Below are positions 46,635-56,580 of a stretch of 64,000 nucleotides of DNA, one piece after another; position 1 is the stretch's first letter, and each line of letters starts with the position of its first letter. The notes under the pieces are model-generated. The model was not told where the DNA came from. It ran no database searches and saw only the letters and a list, made by a program, of their open reading frames with translations. The stretch is taken from assembly GCA_945271295.1 (NCBI GenBank), contig CALYPG010000010.1, positions 1 through 64,000 of the forward strand, read 5' to 3'. The translations under genes and the position numbers were made by a program. This stretch comes from an uncultured Gilliamella sp. GTDB lineage: Bacteria > Pseudomonadota > Gammaproteobacteria > Enterobacterales > Orbaceae.

Positions 46635-46781
46635 CATTATTGTCATAATTAACTCGAAATAGAAACAATCAATTATCGTAAATGTTACTTTGCTCACACT
46701 TTTTATCATTTATATTTGTGGTATTATCACATACAAGTAATAACTGATAATTTTTATCTTATAGAGCAAAAGGATTTAAAT

Positions 46782-47786
46782 ATGGCTTCATTAAAGGATG
46801 TCGCAAAGTTAGCCTCTGTCTCTTTGATGACAGTTTCTCGCGCTATTAATAATCCGGAAAAGTTAAACAAAGAAACCTATACACGTGTAAAACAGGCTAT
46901 AGAGCAACTTAATTATGTACCTGACTTATCAGCCAGAAAAATTCGTGGTGATAGTTCAGGGCCGAGAGCAATTGGTGTATTAGCTTTAGAAACAGCAATG
47001 ACGCCGTTTTCAGTAGAATTATTACAAGCAATAGAAAAGACCGCACAACATCATGGTTGGAATACGTTTATAGTTAATTTATTTGATGATAAAGATCCAG
47101 ATCATGCCATCAATACATTGCTATCTTATCGTCCTAACGGCATTATTTATACCACGATGGGACTACGAAAAGTTGATCTTCCAGAAAAATTGCTTGAAAA
47201 AAATTTAGTATTAGCCAATTGTATTAGCGATTCAGAACAACTAGCTTGCTATATTCCAGATGACTATTTAGGTCAATATCAAGCAATGCAACAAGTGATA
47301 AAAAAAGGCTACCAAAAACCATTATGCATCTTTTTATCAGAAAAAACATTAGCAGGCAATACACGTCGTAAGGCTGCTGAACGAGCCTGGCTTGATGCAG
47401 GTAACAATTTAAAAGACATGGTTAGTTATCATACACAAACCAACCAACAAAACATTACTCAAGAATATATGTTGACAATTGATATTTTGAAAAAGCATTG
47501 TCACAAAAAACCAGATTTTGATGTATTAATTTGTGGTAATGATCGTATTGCTTTTCTTGCCTATCAATATTTACTTGGTCAAGGATTTCATATACCAAAA
47601 GACGTCGCCGTATTAGGATACGACAACATGGTCGGAACTGGCGAACTCTTTTATCCACCGCTTTCAACCATACAATTACCGCATTATGAAATTGGTGAAC
47701 AAGCAGCGTTACACATTATAACCGGTAAAACAAATAAGGAGACAACTTATATTGCATCTCCTTATTTACCAAGAGAATCGTTATAA
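46782..47786 (+). CDS. cscR: LacI-family repressor of sucrose genes, CscR
   Basis: The protein resembles E. coli CscR along its whole length (334 vs 331 residues). The N-terminal helix-turn-helix and hinge (ASLKDVAKLASVSLMTVSRAINNPE, NYVPDLSARKIR) precede a periplasmic-binding-like domain with RPNGIIYTTMGLR, LANCISD, PDFDVLICGNDRIAF and GYDNMVGTGELFYPPLSTIQLP. The frame opens at 46716, but AAAGGA 7 bases before ATG 46782 gives the MASLKDVA start. It probably represses cscB, cscA and cscK through TTAACGTTAA sites, with sucrose or fructose as inducer. Confidence 0.92.
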   Translation: MASLKDVAKLASVSLMTVSRAINNPEKLNKETYTRVKQAIEQLNYVPDLSARKIRGDSSGPRAIGVLALETAMTPFSVELLQAIEKTAQHHGWNTFIVNLFDDKDPDHAINTLLSYRPNGIIYTTMGLRKVDLPEKLLEKNLVLANCISDSEQLACYIPDDYLGQYQAMQQVIKKGYQKPLCIFLSEKTLAGNTRRKAAERAWLDAGNNLKDMVSYHTQTNQQNITQEYMLTIDILKKHCHKKPDFDVLICGNDRIAFLAYQYLLGQGFHIPKDVAVLGYDNMVGTGELFYPPLSTIQLPHYEIGEQAALHIITGKTNKETTYIASPYLPRESL

Positions 47787-47837
47787 ATCTGATGAAATAA
47801 ACTCGCCGTCACAAAAGCGGTAACGTGAGATTAAAAA

Positions 47838-49307
47838 TCATTCATAAATCGATTTTAACTGCCAGCCCTCTAATTTTGTAATTTTAGCAAAACCATTTTC
47901 AGCAAATAAGTTGACTATACGTTTGGCTGGTAGTTTTGGATAAATACGGCTTGAAAAACTATATAAATTATCATTAACAAATACCTCAACAGAAGATGTA
48001 TCAACATAAACATGTAACATTAATTTTTTTGTTCTTGGTAGTGGTACACTTCGATAACCTTTTAACTCAACGCCAGAAAGACTGCGATCGAGTACTAATC
48101 GATTTGATTGTAAATCAACATATAGCAGTGTTGCTTGTTTACCATCTTTAGTTGCGGCAAGTTGTAAACCAAAACGTTCAGCATCACTTTGGCTTAAATC
48201 AAATTCAACTTTTAGCTCACAGTGAACCAATTCAATATTGGTATTTTTTAACTCATTGTTAAGTGATATATCGGTTAATAATATTGGTGTTTCACGAAGT
48301 GCTGCTAATTCCTTTATTGGGCGATTACGTACATTATCATTATGATCTAAAATTAATTCACGCGGCAGAGTAAATGAGCCCATCCATTTATCATTTTTAC
48401 TCGGCATGATTGATTCCCACATATCCATCCAAGCAAACATGATGCGTCTACCATCGGCCGCTAAAAAAGATTGGGGAGCATAAAAATCATGACCAAAATC
48501 CATTTCTTGGAAAGGTTTAATAATTGAAAATTGTTGTCCCGGTTGCCAATTACCAACAATATAACCAGATTGAAACAAATTACGGTATTTATAACCTTTG
48601 GCTTGCATACCTTGTGGGGAGAACATCAAAATCCATTTATCACCAAGAGGGAAAAAATCTGGACATTCAAGCATATACACATTTGGATCTATATTGCTTA
48701 CCACTACCTGATCAAATGTCCAATTTTTTAAGTCATCCGATCGATAAAGTAAAATTTGACCAACATCTTGTAAATCACGTTGCCCAACCACCATCCACCA
48801 TTTACCATCTTGCTGCCACACTTTAGGATCACGAAAATGCATAATACCTTCTTTTGGCGCAACGATAGTACCGTGTTTTTCAAAATGAATACCATCTTTA
48901 CTAGTTGCAAGGCATTGAGTTTGTCGAATTTGCTCTTGTTTACCTTGACCTTCTAACCAAATATGACCGGTATAAATTAAACATAATTCACCATTATTAT
49001 CGACTGCCGAACCAGAAAAGCAACCACTCTTATCAAACTCATTACCGGGCGCAATAGCAATAGGCAACCTTCGCCATGTCACTAAATCATCACTAACAAC
49101 ATGCCCCCAATGCATTGGCCCCCAGTTTTCATCATAAGGATGATGTTGATAAAAAGCATGATATTGGCCTTTAAAATAGATCAAACCATTAGGATCATTC
49201 ATCCAGCCCGCAAGGGGTGATATGTGAAAATGAGGATAATATTGTTTGTTCATTTGTTTTTCTAAATTTTTAACAGCTTGATTTGCATCATTGATAGCAG
49301 TAGACAT
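47838..49307 (-). CDS. cscA: Sucrose hydrolase (invertase, GH32), CscA
   Basis: CscA splits sucrose into glucose and fructose in the cytoplasm. The 489-residue protein has the GH32 five-blade propeller motifs WMNDPNGLIYF (nucleophile Asp, residue about 38), FRDPKVW (transition-state Asp) and ECPDFFPLG (acid/base Glu), plus a C-terminal beta-sandwich with SVEVFVND. No signal peptide is present. A sucrose-6-phosphate hydrolase (ScrB) would look similar, but the linked permease is not a PTS enzyme, so free sucrose is the expected substrate. The gene is convergent with cscR and divergent from cscK. Confidence 0.92.
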   Translation of the reverse strand: MSTAINDANQAVKNLEKQMNKQYYPHFHISPLAGWMNDPNGLIYFKGQYHAFYQHHPYDENWGPMHWGHVVSDDLVTWRRLPIAIAPGNEFDKSGCFSGSAVDNNGELCLIYTGHIWLEGQGKQEQIRQTQCLATSKDGIHFEKHGTIVAPKEGIMHFRDPKVWQQDGKWWMVVGQRDLQDVGQILLYRSDDLKNWTFDQVVVSNIDPNVYMLECPDFFPLGDKWILMFSPQGMQAKGYKYRNLFQSGYIVGNWQPGQQFSIIKPFQEMDFGHDFYAPQSFLAADGRRIMFAWMDMWESIMPSKNDKWMGSFTLPRELILDHNDNVRNRPIKELAALRETPILLTDISLNNELKNTNIELVHCELKVEFDLSQSDAERFGLQLAATKDGKQATLLYVDLQSNRLVLDRSLSGVELKGYRSVPLPRTKKLMLHVYVDTSSVEVFVNDNLYSFSSRIYPKLPAKRIVNLFAENGFAKITKLEGWQLKSIYE

Positions 49308-49368
49308 AAAATCACCTCTTTTATCCAGTATTAGATAGTTTGGCTAACATACTACGCCAAATTAACTG

Positions 49369-49378
49369 TTAACGTTAA
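49369..49378. promoter_or_regulatory. CscR operator before cscA
   Basis: Perfect TTAACGTTAA palindrome about 62 bases before the cscA ATG, part of GTTAACGTTAAC. Identical to the site at 49426 and to one at cscB. Confidence 0.75.
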
Positions 49379-49404
49379 CTTTTAATAAAAGAATAGCTTA
49401 AAAA

Positions 49405-49420
49405 TGTGATGATAATCACA
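49405..49420. promoter_or_regulatory. Perfect CRP site between cscA and cscK
   Basis: TGTGATGATAATCACA is an exact TGTGA-N6-TCACA match, set in AAA...TTT flanks. It sits midway between the two CscR operators in the divergent region and could activate both genes when cAMP is high. Confidence 0.85.
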
Positions 49421-49425
49421 CATTT

Positions 49426-49435
49426 TTAACGTTAA
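49426..49435. promoter_or_regulatory. CscR operator on cscK side
   Basis: Perfect TTAACGTTAA palindrome, 57 bases from the 49369 site centre to centre, with the CRP site between them. The spacing would allow looping or joint repression of cscA and cscK. Confidence 0.75.
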
Positions 49436-49621
49436 CAATGAATTTTTTGCTAAATGATTTAGTCTATGGCTAGTTTTTAAAGTGATTGTTATTAATTATC
49501 ACGACAAACAGCACAGCAATTATTTTTAACTAATAATCAAAGATTACTAATTTTATAACATTTAGTGCAATCTTTAACTATGCTAAATTAGCAGAACAAT
49601 TAACTATAATCGAGTAAAAAA

Positions 49622-50581
49622 ATGAATAATACTAAAGTTTGGTCTCTTGGCGATGCGGTGGTTGATTTATTGCCATTTGGTGATATGACTTATCAAGCTT
49701 GCGCAGGAGGAGCACCAGCCAATGTTGCCATTGGCGTAGCAAAATTAGGACTACCGTCCGCTTTTATTGGTCGAGTTGGAAATGATCCATTTGGACACTT
49801 TATGGAAAAAACCTTTAGCGAATTCCATGTTGATTGTCAAAGCCTTGAAAAAGATGACTATTATAAAACCAGTACGGTTGTGGTCGATTTGGGTAAGAAT
49901 GGTGAACGTAGTTTTACCTTCCTGGTTTCTCCCTCTGCCGATCAATTTTTATCAAAGCAAGCAATACCTGATTTTAACCAAGATATTCTACATTTTTGTT
50001 CTTTAGCCTTAGTTGGGCAAACTTGTAGACAAACATTAAAGACAGCAATTGAAAGTCTTACCGCCAAAAATGGATTGATTAGTTTTGATGTCAATTTGCG
50101 TGAGCAAATGTGGGCCGATAAAAATGAAATGCGCATTATAATTAATCAATTTTGCCATGATGCCGATATATTAAAACTTTCGGACGATGAGCTTTTTTGG
50201 TTAACTCAATGTAATGATTGGGATAAAGCGCTAGAAAAATTACAACAACATTATCAATCACCATTAACGTTAGTTACCAAAGGTAGTGAGGGCAGTATAG
50301 TATTATGGCAGGGGAAAACCTTTTCTTTTGACTCCTATCACGTAAATAGTGTTGATACCACTGGTGCTGGCGATGCTTTTGTTGCTGGTTTATTAAGTAG
50401 TATTGCTTCATCTGGTATGCCTGATGATAAGTTAATGTTAGAAAGTATGATGACCATAGCTAGTGCATGCGGTGCTTTAGCCACCACGAAAAAAGGAGCC
50501 CTTACTGCGCTACCTGATAGTAGTTTTTTACAGTCTTTTATTAATGATAACCCAACTTTGTCAGCCAAACAGATGAGTTAA
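49622..50581 (+). CDS. cscK: Fructokinase CscK (PfkB family)
   Basis: CscK phosphorylates the fructose released by CscA. The 319-residue protein is a ribokinase-fold PfkB kinase. The N-terminal LGDAVVDLLPFGD and CAGGAPANVAIGVAKLG mark the sugar site. VTKGSEGS and the anion-hole/catalytic-base motif VDTTGAGDAFVAG (near residue 247) mark the ATP side. It starts at an ATG in an AAA-rich context without a strong ribosome binding site. It is divergent from cscA and followed after 4 bases by the acetyltransferase gene, so the two are co-transcribed. Confidence 0.93.
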   Translation: MNNTKVWSLGDAVVDLLPFGDMTYQACAGGAPANVAIGVAKLGLPSAFIGRVGNDPFGHFMEKTFSEFHVDCQSLEKDDYYKTSTVVVDLGKNGERSFTFLVSPSADQFLSKQAIPDFNQDILHFCSLALVGQTCRQTLKTAIESLTAKNGLISFDVNLREQMWADKNEMRIIINQFCHDADILKLSDDELFWLTQCNDWDKALEKLQQHYQSPLTLVTKGSEGSIVLWQGKTFSFDSYHVNSVDTTGAGDAFVAGLLSSIASSGMPDDKLMLESMMTIASACGALATTKKGALTALPDSSFLQSFINDNPTLSAKQMS

Positions 50582-50585
50582 TATT

Positions 50586-51149
50586 ATGATAGAAAAAGAG
50601 AAAATGTTGGCGGGTCTTCTTTATGATCCTTGTACAGATACTTCACTAGCCAATGAACGGCTTTATGCACAAGACCTTTGTTTTCAACTAAATCAACTAT
50701 CACCATTAGAGGTTGATAAACGTAAGCAATTGTTTGAAACCTTATTGGGTAAAACAGCACAACAATTTACCATTATGTCTGGCTTTCAATGCGATTATGG
50801 CTATAACATTGAAATTGGTGAGAACTTTTTTGCTAACTTTAACTGCATCATGTTAGATGCAGCTCGAATTTCATTTGGTGATAATGTGCTTGTTGCACCC
50901 AATTGTGGTTTTTATACCTCAGGCCACCCACTTGAGAGTGAGATTCGTAATAGCGGCCTTGAGTTTGCAAAACCAATTACCATCGGTAATAGTGTTTGGA
51001 TAGGGGGGAATGTAATAGTACTCCCTGGCGTAACAATTGGTGATAATTCGGTGATTGCGGCTGGTAGTATTGTTGATCGAGATATTCCTAGTAATGTTGT
51101 AGCATTGGGAAGTCCTTGTCGCGTTTATAAACAACTGCCTAACTCATAA
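50586..51149 (+). CDS. Sugar O-acetyltransferase (Maa/LacA family)
   Basis: The 187-residue protein matches maltose/galactoside O-acetyltransferases. An N-terminal helical Mac domain (EKEKMLAGLLYDPCTDTSLANER) leads into a left-handed beta-helix (YNIEIGENFFANFNCIMLDAA, IGDNVLVAPNC-type, then GNSVWIGGNVIVLPGVTIGDNSVIAAGSIV), with the catalytic His in FYTSGHPLE. It directly follows cscK, so it is part of the sucrose regulon here, which is not true of E. coli csc. It could acetylate excess or non-metabolised sugars for export, as suggested for LacA; that is inference. Confidence 0.85.
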   Translation: MIEKEKMLAGLLYDPCTDTSLANERLYAQDLCFQLNQLSPLEVDKRKQLFETLLGKTAQQFTIMSGFQCDYGYNIEIGENFFANFNCIMLDAARISFGDNVLVAPNCGFYTSGHPLESEIRNSGLEFAKPITIGNSVWIGGNVIVLPGVTIGDNSVIAAGSIVDRDIPSNVVALGSPCRVYKQLPNS

Positions 51150-51162
51150 AGTTACATTATTA

Positions 51163-52341
51163 TTATAAAACGCTACACTGTGATCTTGCCCATTCATCAA
51201 TAGCCAGTACGTCATCAATAGTCGACGGTTCAGGAAAATTAAGTTTATCCAAAACCGTTGACACATTTTTAGCAATATCCATAAAACCAATTTTATTACG
51301 TAAAAAAGCATCAACCGCAATTTCATTGGCTGCATTAAGTGCAGTTGTACTTGCTTGTCCTTGTTTTGAAGCTTCAATAGCAAGCTTTAAGCAAGGATAA
51401 CGATTAAAATCGGGTTCATTAAAGGTTAACGCCGAAATTTTACTGAAATCTAGTGGTGGTACGGTTGATGATACTCGTTCTGGATAAGACATAGCGTAAG
51501 CAATCGGCGTACACATATCTGGTACACCCAGTTCTGCCACTACACTACCATCTTGATAACGTACCATTGAGTGAATAATAGATTGCGGATGAATGATAAT
51601 TTCCATTTCATCAATACTTGCATTAAATAGCCAACGCGCTTCGATATATTCAAGCCCTTTATTCATCATAGTGGCTGAATCTACAGAGATCTTTTTACCC
51701 ATTGACCAATTAGGATGCGCAATAGCTTGTTCTGGGGTAACCGAAGTCAGCTTAGTTAAATCCAAATCTCGAAATGGTCCACCCGATCCGGTTAAAACAA
51801 TTTTAGTGATCCCATAATCAGCTAGCTTAACAAAACCTAAATTCTGCTGCACTAAAGCCGGTAAACTCTGGAAAATAGCATTATGTTCACTATCAACTGG
51901 CAATAACTGCGCACCATACTGTTTAACCGCTTGCATAAATAAGTTGCCACACGTCACTAATGACTCTTTATTTGCTAATAAAATACGTTTACCCTTATGA
52001 ATTGCAGCTAGCGTCGGTTTTAAACCAGCAGCCCCTACAATTGCAGCCATTACATAATCGACTTCAGCAAGTTGCGCTAAATCACAAATGGCCTGCTCAC
52101 CATTCAATACTTCAATATCCAATTTTAGATTAACTAGATTATGCTTAAGTTGTACAGCAGCTTGTTCATTAGCCATTGCCACATATTTGGGCATAAATTC
52201 AAGGCATTGGGCAGTCATTTTTGTAACATTGTTACCACCAACTAATGCCAACACATTAAATAAATGTGGATTCTGGCGAATAACCGCTAAGGTACTACAA
52301 CCAATAGAGCCTGTTGATCCTAAAATTGTGATATTTTTCAT
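51163..52341 (-). CDS. dxr: 1-deoxy-D-xylulose 5-phosphate reductoisomerase
   Basis: Dxr (IspC) makes 2-C-methyl-D-erythritol 4-phosphate, the second step of the MEP isoprenoid pathway. The 392-residue protein (E. coli 398) has the NADPH fold ILGSTGSIG at residues 6-14, [20 protein letters not shown] with metal-binding acids, TGSGGPFRD and [11 protein letters not shown]. In E. coli dxr follows frr directly; here deoC has been placed between them, 17 bases upstream of dxr. It is convergent with the acetyltransferase gene. Confidence 0.96.
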   Translation of the reverse strand: MKNITILGSTGSIGCSTLAVIRQNPHLFNVLALVGGNNVTKMTAQCLEFMPKYVAMANEQAAVQLKHNLVNLKLDIEVLNGEQAICDLAQLAEVDYVMAAIVGAAGLKPTLAAIHKGKRILLANKESLVTCGNLFMQAVKQYGAQLLPVDSEHNAIFQSLPALVQQNLGFVKLADYGITKIVLTGSGGPFRDLDLTKLTSVTPEQAIAHPNWSMGKKISVDSATMMNKGLEYIEARWLFNASIDEMEIIIHPQSIIHSMVRYQDGSVVAELGVPDMCTPIAYAMSYPERVSSTVPPLDFSKISALTFNEPDFNRYPCLKLAIEASKQGQASTTALNAANEIAVDAFLRNKIGFMDIAKNVSTVLDKLNFPEPSTIDDVLAIDEWARSQCSVL

Positions 52342-52358
52342 ATTAATATATGCTTATA

Positions 52359-53024
52359 TTAATAGTTGCTTGATGAGGTATCTGAACCAGATACAATAGC
52401 AATGCCAGCACTTGCACCCAACCTTGTAGCACCTGCTTGTATCATTTTTTCAGCAGTTTGACGATCTCGAATTCCACCAGACGCTTTAACACCCATTTTT
52501 TCACCTACTGTTTCACGCATCAATTTAACATCTTCAACTGTCGCACCTGATACACTAAAACCAGTTGATGTTTTAACGAACGCTACATCAATTTCTTTAC
52601 ACAGGGTACAAACTTTAACAATCTCTTCTTTAGTTAATAAGCAGGTTTCCAAAATAACTTTTAACGGTACTTCACCGCAGGCTTTAAATACCGCATTAAT
52701 ATCGTTTTTAACTGCATCCCAATCATTACTTTTTAACCAACCGACATTGATCACCATATCAATTTCTTGAGCACCAGCTTTGATAGCCATTTCAGTTTCA
52801 TAAGCTTTAGCCGAAGTTAACATTGCACCAAGCGGAAAACCAACTACCGAACAAACTTTAACATCACTACCTTTTAATAAGCTAGCAACTAAAGGAACAT
52901 AGCCTGAATTAACACACACAGAATAAAAATGGTACTCTTTGGCTTCGTTACAGAGTTTTCTAATCTGATCTTCTGTCGCATTCATAGCGAGTAAAGTATG
53001 ATCAATATACTTAGCATAATTCAT
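52359..53024 (-). CDS. deoC: Deoxyribose-phosphate aldolase, short (Firmicutes-like) type
   Basis: DeoC splits deoxyribose 5-phosphate into acetaldehyde and glyceraldehyde 3-phosphate in deoxynucleoside breakdown. The TIM-barrel protein has IDHTLLAM at the start, [19 protein letters not shown] and the Schiff-base lysine in FVKTSTGF, with KASGGIRD after it. At 221 residues it is of the short type common in Firmicutes, not the 259-residue E. coli type. It lies alone of its pathway, wedged between frr and dxr, and no deoABD genes are seen. Horizontal acquisition is likely from the type and position. Confidence 0.92.
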   Translation of the reverse strand: MNYAKYIDHTLLAMNATEDQIRKLCNEAKEYHFYSVCVNSGYVPLVASLLKGSDVKVCSVVGFPLGAMLTSAKAYETEMAIKAGAQEIDMVINVGWLKSNDWDAVKNDINAVFKACGEVPLKVILETCLLTKEEIVKVCTLCKEIDVAFVKTSTGFSVSGATVEDVKLMRETVGEKMGVKASGGIRDRQTAEKMIQAGATRLGASAGIAIVSGSDTSSSNY

Positions 53025-53281
53025 AATAATTCCTTAAATTGTATTAAAAATTGAGTGTAGACATCACTCTAAAATGGTAAATAGCATTTATTATAAAACT
53101 ATTTTATAAATAAAATACAGTAAACAAGCGAAAATAGCCGACAACCTTTAGGGATTGTTTATTTTTTAATTAATGCCTGATTTTATGGTATTGGATCAAT
53201 ACTAAATAGAGTTAAAAACATCATTCTAAGCTTTGATGTTACATATCGTTTTTATGCTAGAATTTTGTTTTATATAAAATG

Positions 53282-53299
53282 CTGTAATGATTATTACAG
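53282..53299. repeat. Perfect inverted repeat CTGTAAT...ATTACAG
   Basis: CTGTAAT and ATTACAG pair around GATT. It resembles but does not fit a LexA box (10-base rather than 8-base spacing). It could be a hairpin or an operator of deoC. Confidence 0.35.
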
Positions 53300-53318
53300 A
53301 GAATTATTGATGGATTTT

Positions 53319-53336
53319 GCCCAGTCAAAGCTGGGC
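53319..53336 (-). terminator. Hairpin after frr
   Basis: GCCCAG and CTGGGC form a 6-bp stem with a 6-base loop, 33 bases after the frr stop. No U-run follows on the minus strand (CAAAATCC), so it is only a candidate terminator. Confidence 0.45.
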
Positions 53337-53369
53337 TATAAATTAACTCGCTACCAATGAACGTTAGTA

Positions 53370-53927
53370 TTAAAATTCCATTAACTCTTTTTCTTTCTCA
53401 GCCAAAGTGGCGTCAAGTTTTTTAATCGCTGCATCCGTTGCTTTTTGAATCAAATCTTGTGCTTTACGTTCATCATCTTCAGAAATTTCTTTATCTTTTA
53501 ATAACGCTTTGATTTGGTCGTTAGCATCACGACGAATATTACGAATCGATACCCGTCCTTGTTCAGCTTCGTTGCGAACAATTTTAGTTAAATCACGACG
53601 ACGTTCTTCGGTTAGTGGTGGTAACGGTACTCGAATTACTGTACCAGCTGAAGCCGGATTTAAACCTAAATCAGACGTTAAAATCGCTTTTTCAATAACT
53701 GGAGTTAGTGACTTATCAAATACTGTGATAGCTAATGTTCTGGCATCTTCAGCCACCACATTGGCTAATTGACGAAGTGGTGTTGGGCTACCATAGTACT
53801 CAACCATAATACCATCTAGTAAACTTGGTGAAGCTCGACCTGTTCTGACTTTAGAAATATGAGTTTGAAACGCTTCGATACTTTTTTCCATGCGCGCTTG
53901 CGCTTCTTTTTGAATCTCATTTAACAT
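53370..53927 (-). CDS. frr: Ribosome recycling factor
   Basis: Frr splits post-termination ribosomes with EF-G. The 185-residue, two-domain protein matches E. coli length and sequence: [62 protein letters not shown] and the helical end. It follows pyrH by about 30 bases, keeping the conserved tsf-pyrH-frr order. Confidence 0.97.
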   Translation of the reverse strand: MLNEIQKEAQARMEKSIEAFQTHISKVRTGRASPSLLDGIMVEYYGSPTPLRQLANVVAEDARTLAITVFDKSLTPVIEKAILTSDLGLNPASAGTVIRVPLPPLTEERRRDLTKIVRNEAEQGRVSIRNIRRDANDQIKALLKDKEISEDDERKAQDLIQKATDAAIKKLDATLAEKEKELMEF

Positions 53928-53957
53928 AATAAAAAACCTTATTTAAAATAAAGAGGG

Positions 53958-54692
53958 CTAACAACTGACTGTGGCCTGATTATTAATTAATGTCCCTTCT
54001 TGCTCGCCTAAAATAACACGACGTAACGCACCTGGTTTATTCATATTGAACACACAAATCGGTAAATTGTGGTCGCGGGCTAAGGTAAATGCGGCTAAGT
54101 CCATTACTTTTAATTCATCATCTAACACTTTTTCATAATTTAGTGTTTTATACAGTGTTGCATTTGGATCTTTAACAGGATCAGCTGAGTAAACGCCATC
54201 TACTTTGGTTGCTTTTAAAACCACATCAGCTTCAATTTCAATACCACGTAAACAAGCAGCTGAATCAGTAGTGAAAAAAGGATTACCAGTCCCTGCAGAA
54301 AGGATAACCACTTTACCATGACGAAGCAAACTAATAGCCTCAGTCCAACGGTAATCATCACATACACCATTTAATGGGATGGCAGACATTAAACGAGCAT
54401 TAACTTCAATTCGATGCAAAGCATCTCGCATCGCTAGTCCATTCATCACTGTTGCTAGCATTCCCATATGATCGCCAACCACGCGATTCATTCCTGCTTT
54501 AGCAAGACCGGCACCACGAAATAAATTCCCCCCCCCGATAACAACTGCAACTTCAATCTTCATTTCGATTAATTCTTTAATTTCTTGAGCCATTCGATCA
54601 AGAATCGTTGCATCAATACCAAAACCTTCATCACCTTGCAGTGCTTCACCACTCAGTTTTAGAAGAATACGTTTATAAAAAGGGGTTACCAT
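53958..54692 (-). CDS. pyrH: Uridylate kinase
   Basis: PyrH phosphorylates UMP to UDP and is regulated by GTP and UTP. The 244-residue protein (E. coli 241) belongs to the amino acid kinase family: [12 protein letters not shown] near the start, [37 protein letters not shown] and the ending that includes [11 protein letters not shown]. The frame extends to a GTG at 54704, but the ATG at 54690-54692 aligns with the family N-terminus and has a GTGAG upstream. The tsf terminator lies between this gene and tsf, so pyrH probably has its own promoter. Confidence 0.95.
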   Translation of the reverse strand: MVTPFYKRILLKLSGEALQGDEGFGIDATILDRMAQEIKELIEMKIEVAVVIGGGNLFRGAGLAKAGMNRVVGDHMGMLATVMNGLAMRDALHRIEVNARLMSAIPLNGVCDDYRWTEAISLLRHGKVVILSAGTGNPFFTTDSAACLRGIEIEADVVLKATKVDGVYSADPVKDPNATLYKTLNYEKVLDDELKVMDLAAFTLARDHNLPICVFNMNKPGALRRVILGEQEGTLINNQATVSC

Positions 54693-54777
54693 ATGAAGTC
54701 TCACTAATTTGTTATTTAATTACCTAAAAAGCTAGGGGACTAGCTATTAATAATTTTAAAATATTTTGTAGATAAAC

Positions 54778-54800
54778 AAAACCGCCTTAACGGCGGTTTT
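54778..54800 (-). terminator. Terminator between tsf and pyrH
   Basis: AAAACCGCC and GGCGGTTTT pair perfectly around a 5-base loop, and the stem runs into TTTTGTTT on the minus strand. It matches the position of the rpsB-tsf terminator in E. coli. Confidence 0.8.
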
Positions 54801-54810
54801 TGTAAAACAA

Positions 54811-55671
54811 TTAAGATTGTTTCGACATCGCTGCTACTTCGGCTGCAAAATCGACTTCGACTTTTTCAATACCTTCACCCACTTCAAAACGGATAAATGT
54901 AGCAATTGTCGCTTTCTTTTCTGTTAATAAATCACCCACAGTTTTGCTTGGATCCATTACAAATGGTTGACCTGTTAGTGATACTTCACCAGTGAATTTA
55001 CGCATACGGCCTTCAACCATTTTTTCAGCTATTTCACGTGGTTTACCTGATTGCATTGCAATATCAATTTGGATTTTACGTTCATGTTCAACCACGTTCG
55101 CAGGTACATCACTTGGGTTAACATATTCTGGTTTGCTTGCAGCAATATGCATTGCAATGTGCTTAACTAGTTCATCGTCACAACCACTATTTGCTGCAAC
55201 TAATACACCAATACGTGCACCATGTTGGTAAAGACCAACTACATCACCAGCGATTTCAGCAACACGACGGATGCTAATATTTTCACCAATTTTAGCTACT
55301 AAAGCGGTACGTTCTTCTTCAAATTTTGCTTGTAAAGTAGCCAGATCTTTAATGCGATCATTTAACGCTGTTGTTGCTACTTTTTCGCAGAATGCTAAGA
55401 AACCAGCATCTTTCGCAACAAAGTCTGTTTCGCAGTTAATTTCTAAAATCACACCAAACTTTTTATCAGCCGAAATTTTAGAAATAATTACACCTTCAGC
55501 AGCAACACGACCTGCTTTTTTAGCTGCTTTTGCTTGACCAGATTTACGCATATTGTCGATAGCAAGATCAATATCACCATTTGCTTCAACTAATGCTTTT
55601 TTACATTCCATCATACCTGCGCCGGTTCTTTCACGCAGTTCTTTTACCATAGAAGCGGTAACTTCAGCCAT
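54811..55671 (-). CDS. tsf: Elongation factor Ts
   Basis: EF-Ts regenerates EF-Tu-GTP. The 286-residue protein (E. coli 283) has the N-terminal UBA-like [19 protein letters not shown], the core [11 protein letters not shown] (contact with EF-Tu), [10 protein letters not shown] and the C-terminal [26 protein letters not shown] precedes the ATG. It follows rpsB after 91 bases and ends at a strong terminator. Confidence 0.97.
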   Translation of the reverse strand: MAEVTASMVKELRERTGAGMMECKKALVEANGDIDLAIDNMRKSGQAKAAKKAGRVAAEGVIISKISADKKFGVILEINCETDFVAKDAGFLAFCEKVATTALNDRIKDLATLQAKFEEERTALVAKIGENISIRRVAEIAGDVVGLYQHGARIGVLVAANSGCDDELVKHIAMHIAASKPEYVNPSDVPANVVEHERKIQIDIAMQSGKPREIAEKMVEGRMRKFTGEVSLTGQPFVMDPSKTVGDLLTEKKATIATFIRFEVGEGIEKVEVDFAAEVAAMSKQS

Positions 55672-55762
55672 TTTTTAATCCTCTATTTAACCATTGTGAT
55701 GATTTTCATAACCAGGGGTCGACTGTTACGATCTGACATCGACCCTAAAAATATTTGAGTTA

Positions 55763-56500
55763 TTACTCAGCTGCTGGAGCTTCTTCAACAAAGCTATCTT
55801 CAGAAACAGGCGATTGATTTTGTTCACGACCTGAACGAACCGCATCAGCAACTGCATTTGCATATAATTGAATAGCTCGAATTGCATCATCATTACCTGG
55901 TACGATGTAATCAATACCATCTGGATCTGAGTTTGTATCAACAACAGCAATGACAGGAATACCTAAATTGTTAGCTTCTTTGATGGCAATATGTTCATGA
56001 TCTGCACCAATAACAAAAATTACATCGGGTAAGCCACCCATATTTTTAATTCCACCCAAGCTATTTTCTAATTTAACCATTTCGCGAGAACGCATTAATG
56101 CTTCTTTTTTGGTTAATTTATCAAATGTACCATCACTAGCCTGTGTTTCTAAATCTTTTAAACGTTTGATTGATTGACGAACAGTTTTCCAGTTAGTCAA
56201 CATCCCACCTAACCAACGGTGATTAACGTAATATTGTCCACAGCTTTCTGCTGCTTGTTTGATCGCTTCGCTAGCAGCGCGTTTTGTACCAACAAACAAA
56301 ATTTTGCCTTTACGAGCAGCAATTTTATTTAATTCAGCTAACGCATCGTTGAACATTGGAACTGTTTTTTCAAGATTAATAATATGAACTTTATTACGTG
56401 CACCAAAAATAAATGGTTTCATTTTTGGGTTCCAATAACGAGTTTGGTGTCCAAAGTGTACACCTGCTTGTAACATATCGCGCATTGATACTGTAGTCAT
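55763..56500 (-). CDS. rpsB: 30S ribosomal protein S2
   Basis: S2 is a late-assembling protein of the small subunit. The 245-residue protein (E. coli 241) shows [58 protein letters not shown] and [27 protein letters not shown] conserved leader RNA structure lies upstream, and tsf follows, as in most bacteria. Confidence 0.98.
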   Translation of the reverse strand: MTTVSMRDMLQAGVHFGHQTRYWNPKMKPFIFGARNKVHIINLEKTVPMFNDALAELNKIAARKGKILFVGTKRAASEAIKQAAESCGQYYVNHRWLGGMLTNWKTVRQSIKRLKDLETQASDGTFDKLTKKEALMRSREMVKLENSLGGIKNMGGLPDVIFVIGADHEHIAIKEANNLGIPVIAVVDTNSDPDGIDYIVPGNDDAIRAIQLYANAVADAVRSGREQNQSPVSEDSFVEEAPAAE

Positions 56501-56520
56501 GATTTCCTCATTTTGACGTT

Positions 56521-56580
56521 GGGGTTATGCCTCCACATATCCGCTTTAACCGACCTTATTGCAATGAACCAAAGGCACCC
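56521..56580 (-). ncRNA. rpsB leader (t44/S2-type autoregulatory RNA)
   Basis: On the minus strand GGGGTGCC near 56573-56580 and AGGCATAACCCC near 56521-56532 pair to enclose the leader of rpsB, ending 20 bases before the ATG. The same GGGGUGCC...AGGCAUAACCCC frame is found in the E. coli rpsB leader (t44 element), where S2 represses its own translation. Identity with that family is from memory. Confidence 0.65.

Larger units (their letters stand above)
53025..53369. other. Intergenic region between frr and deoC
   Basis: The 345 bases contain no gene. They hold two small hairpins (53282-53299 and 53319-53336) after frr and presumably the deoC promoter, which could not be fixed. Confidence 0.5.

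Noticed and set aside
46711..46730. Possible CRP site upstream of cscR (TGTGG...TCACA)
   Set aside because: The spacer is 5 instead of 6 bases and one half-site is imperfect. The site at 49405 is far better.
53282..53299. CTGTAATGATTATTACAG as a LexA box
   Set aside because: The CTGT and ACAG halves are separated by 10 bases, not 8.
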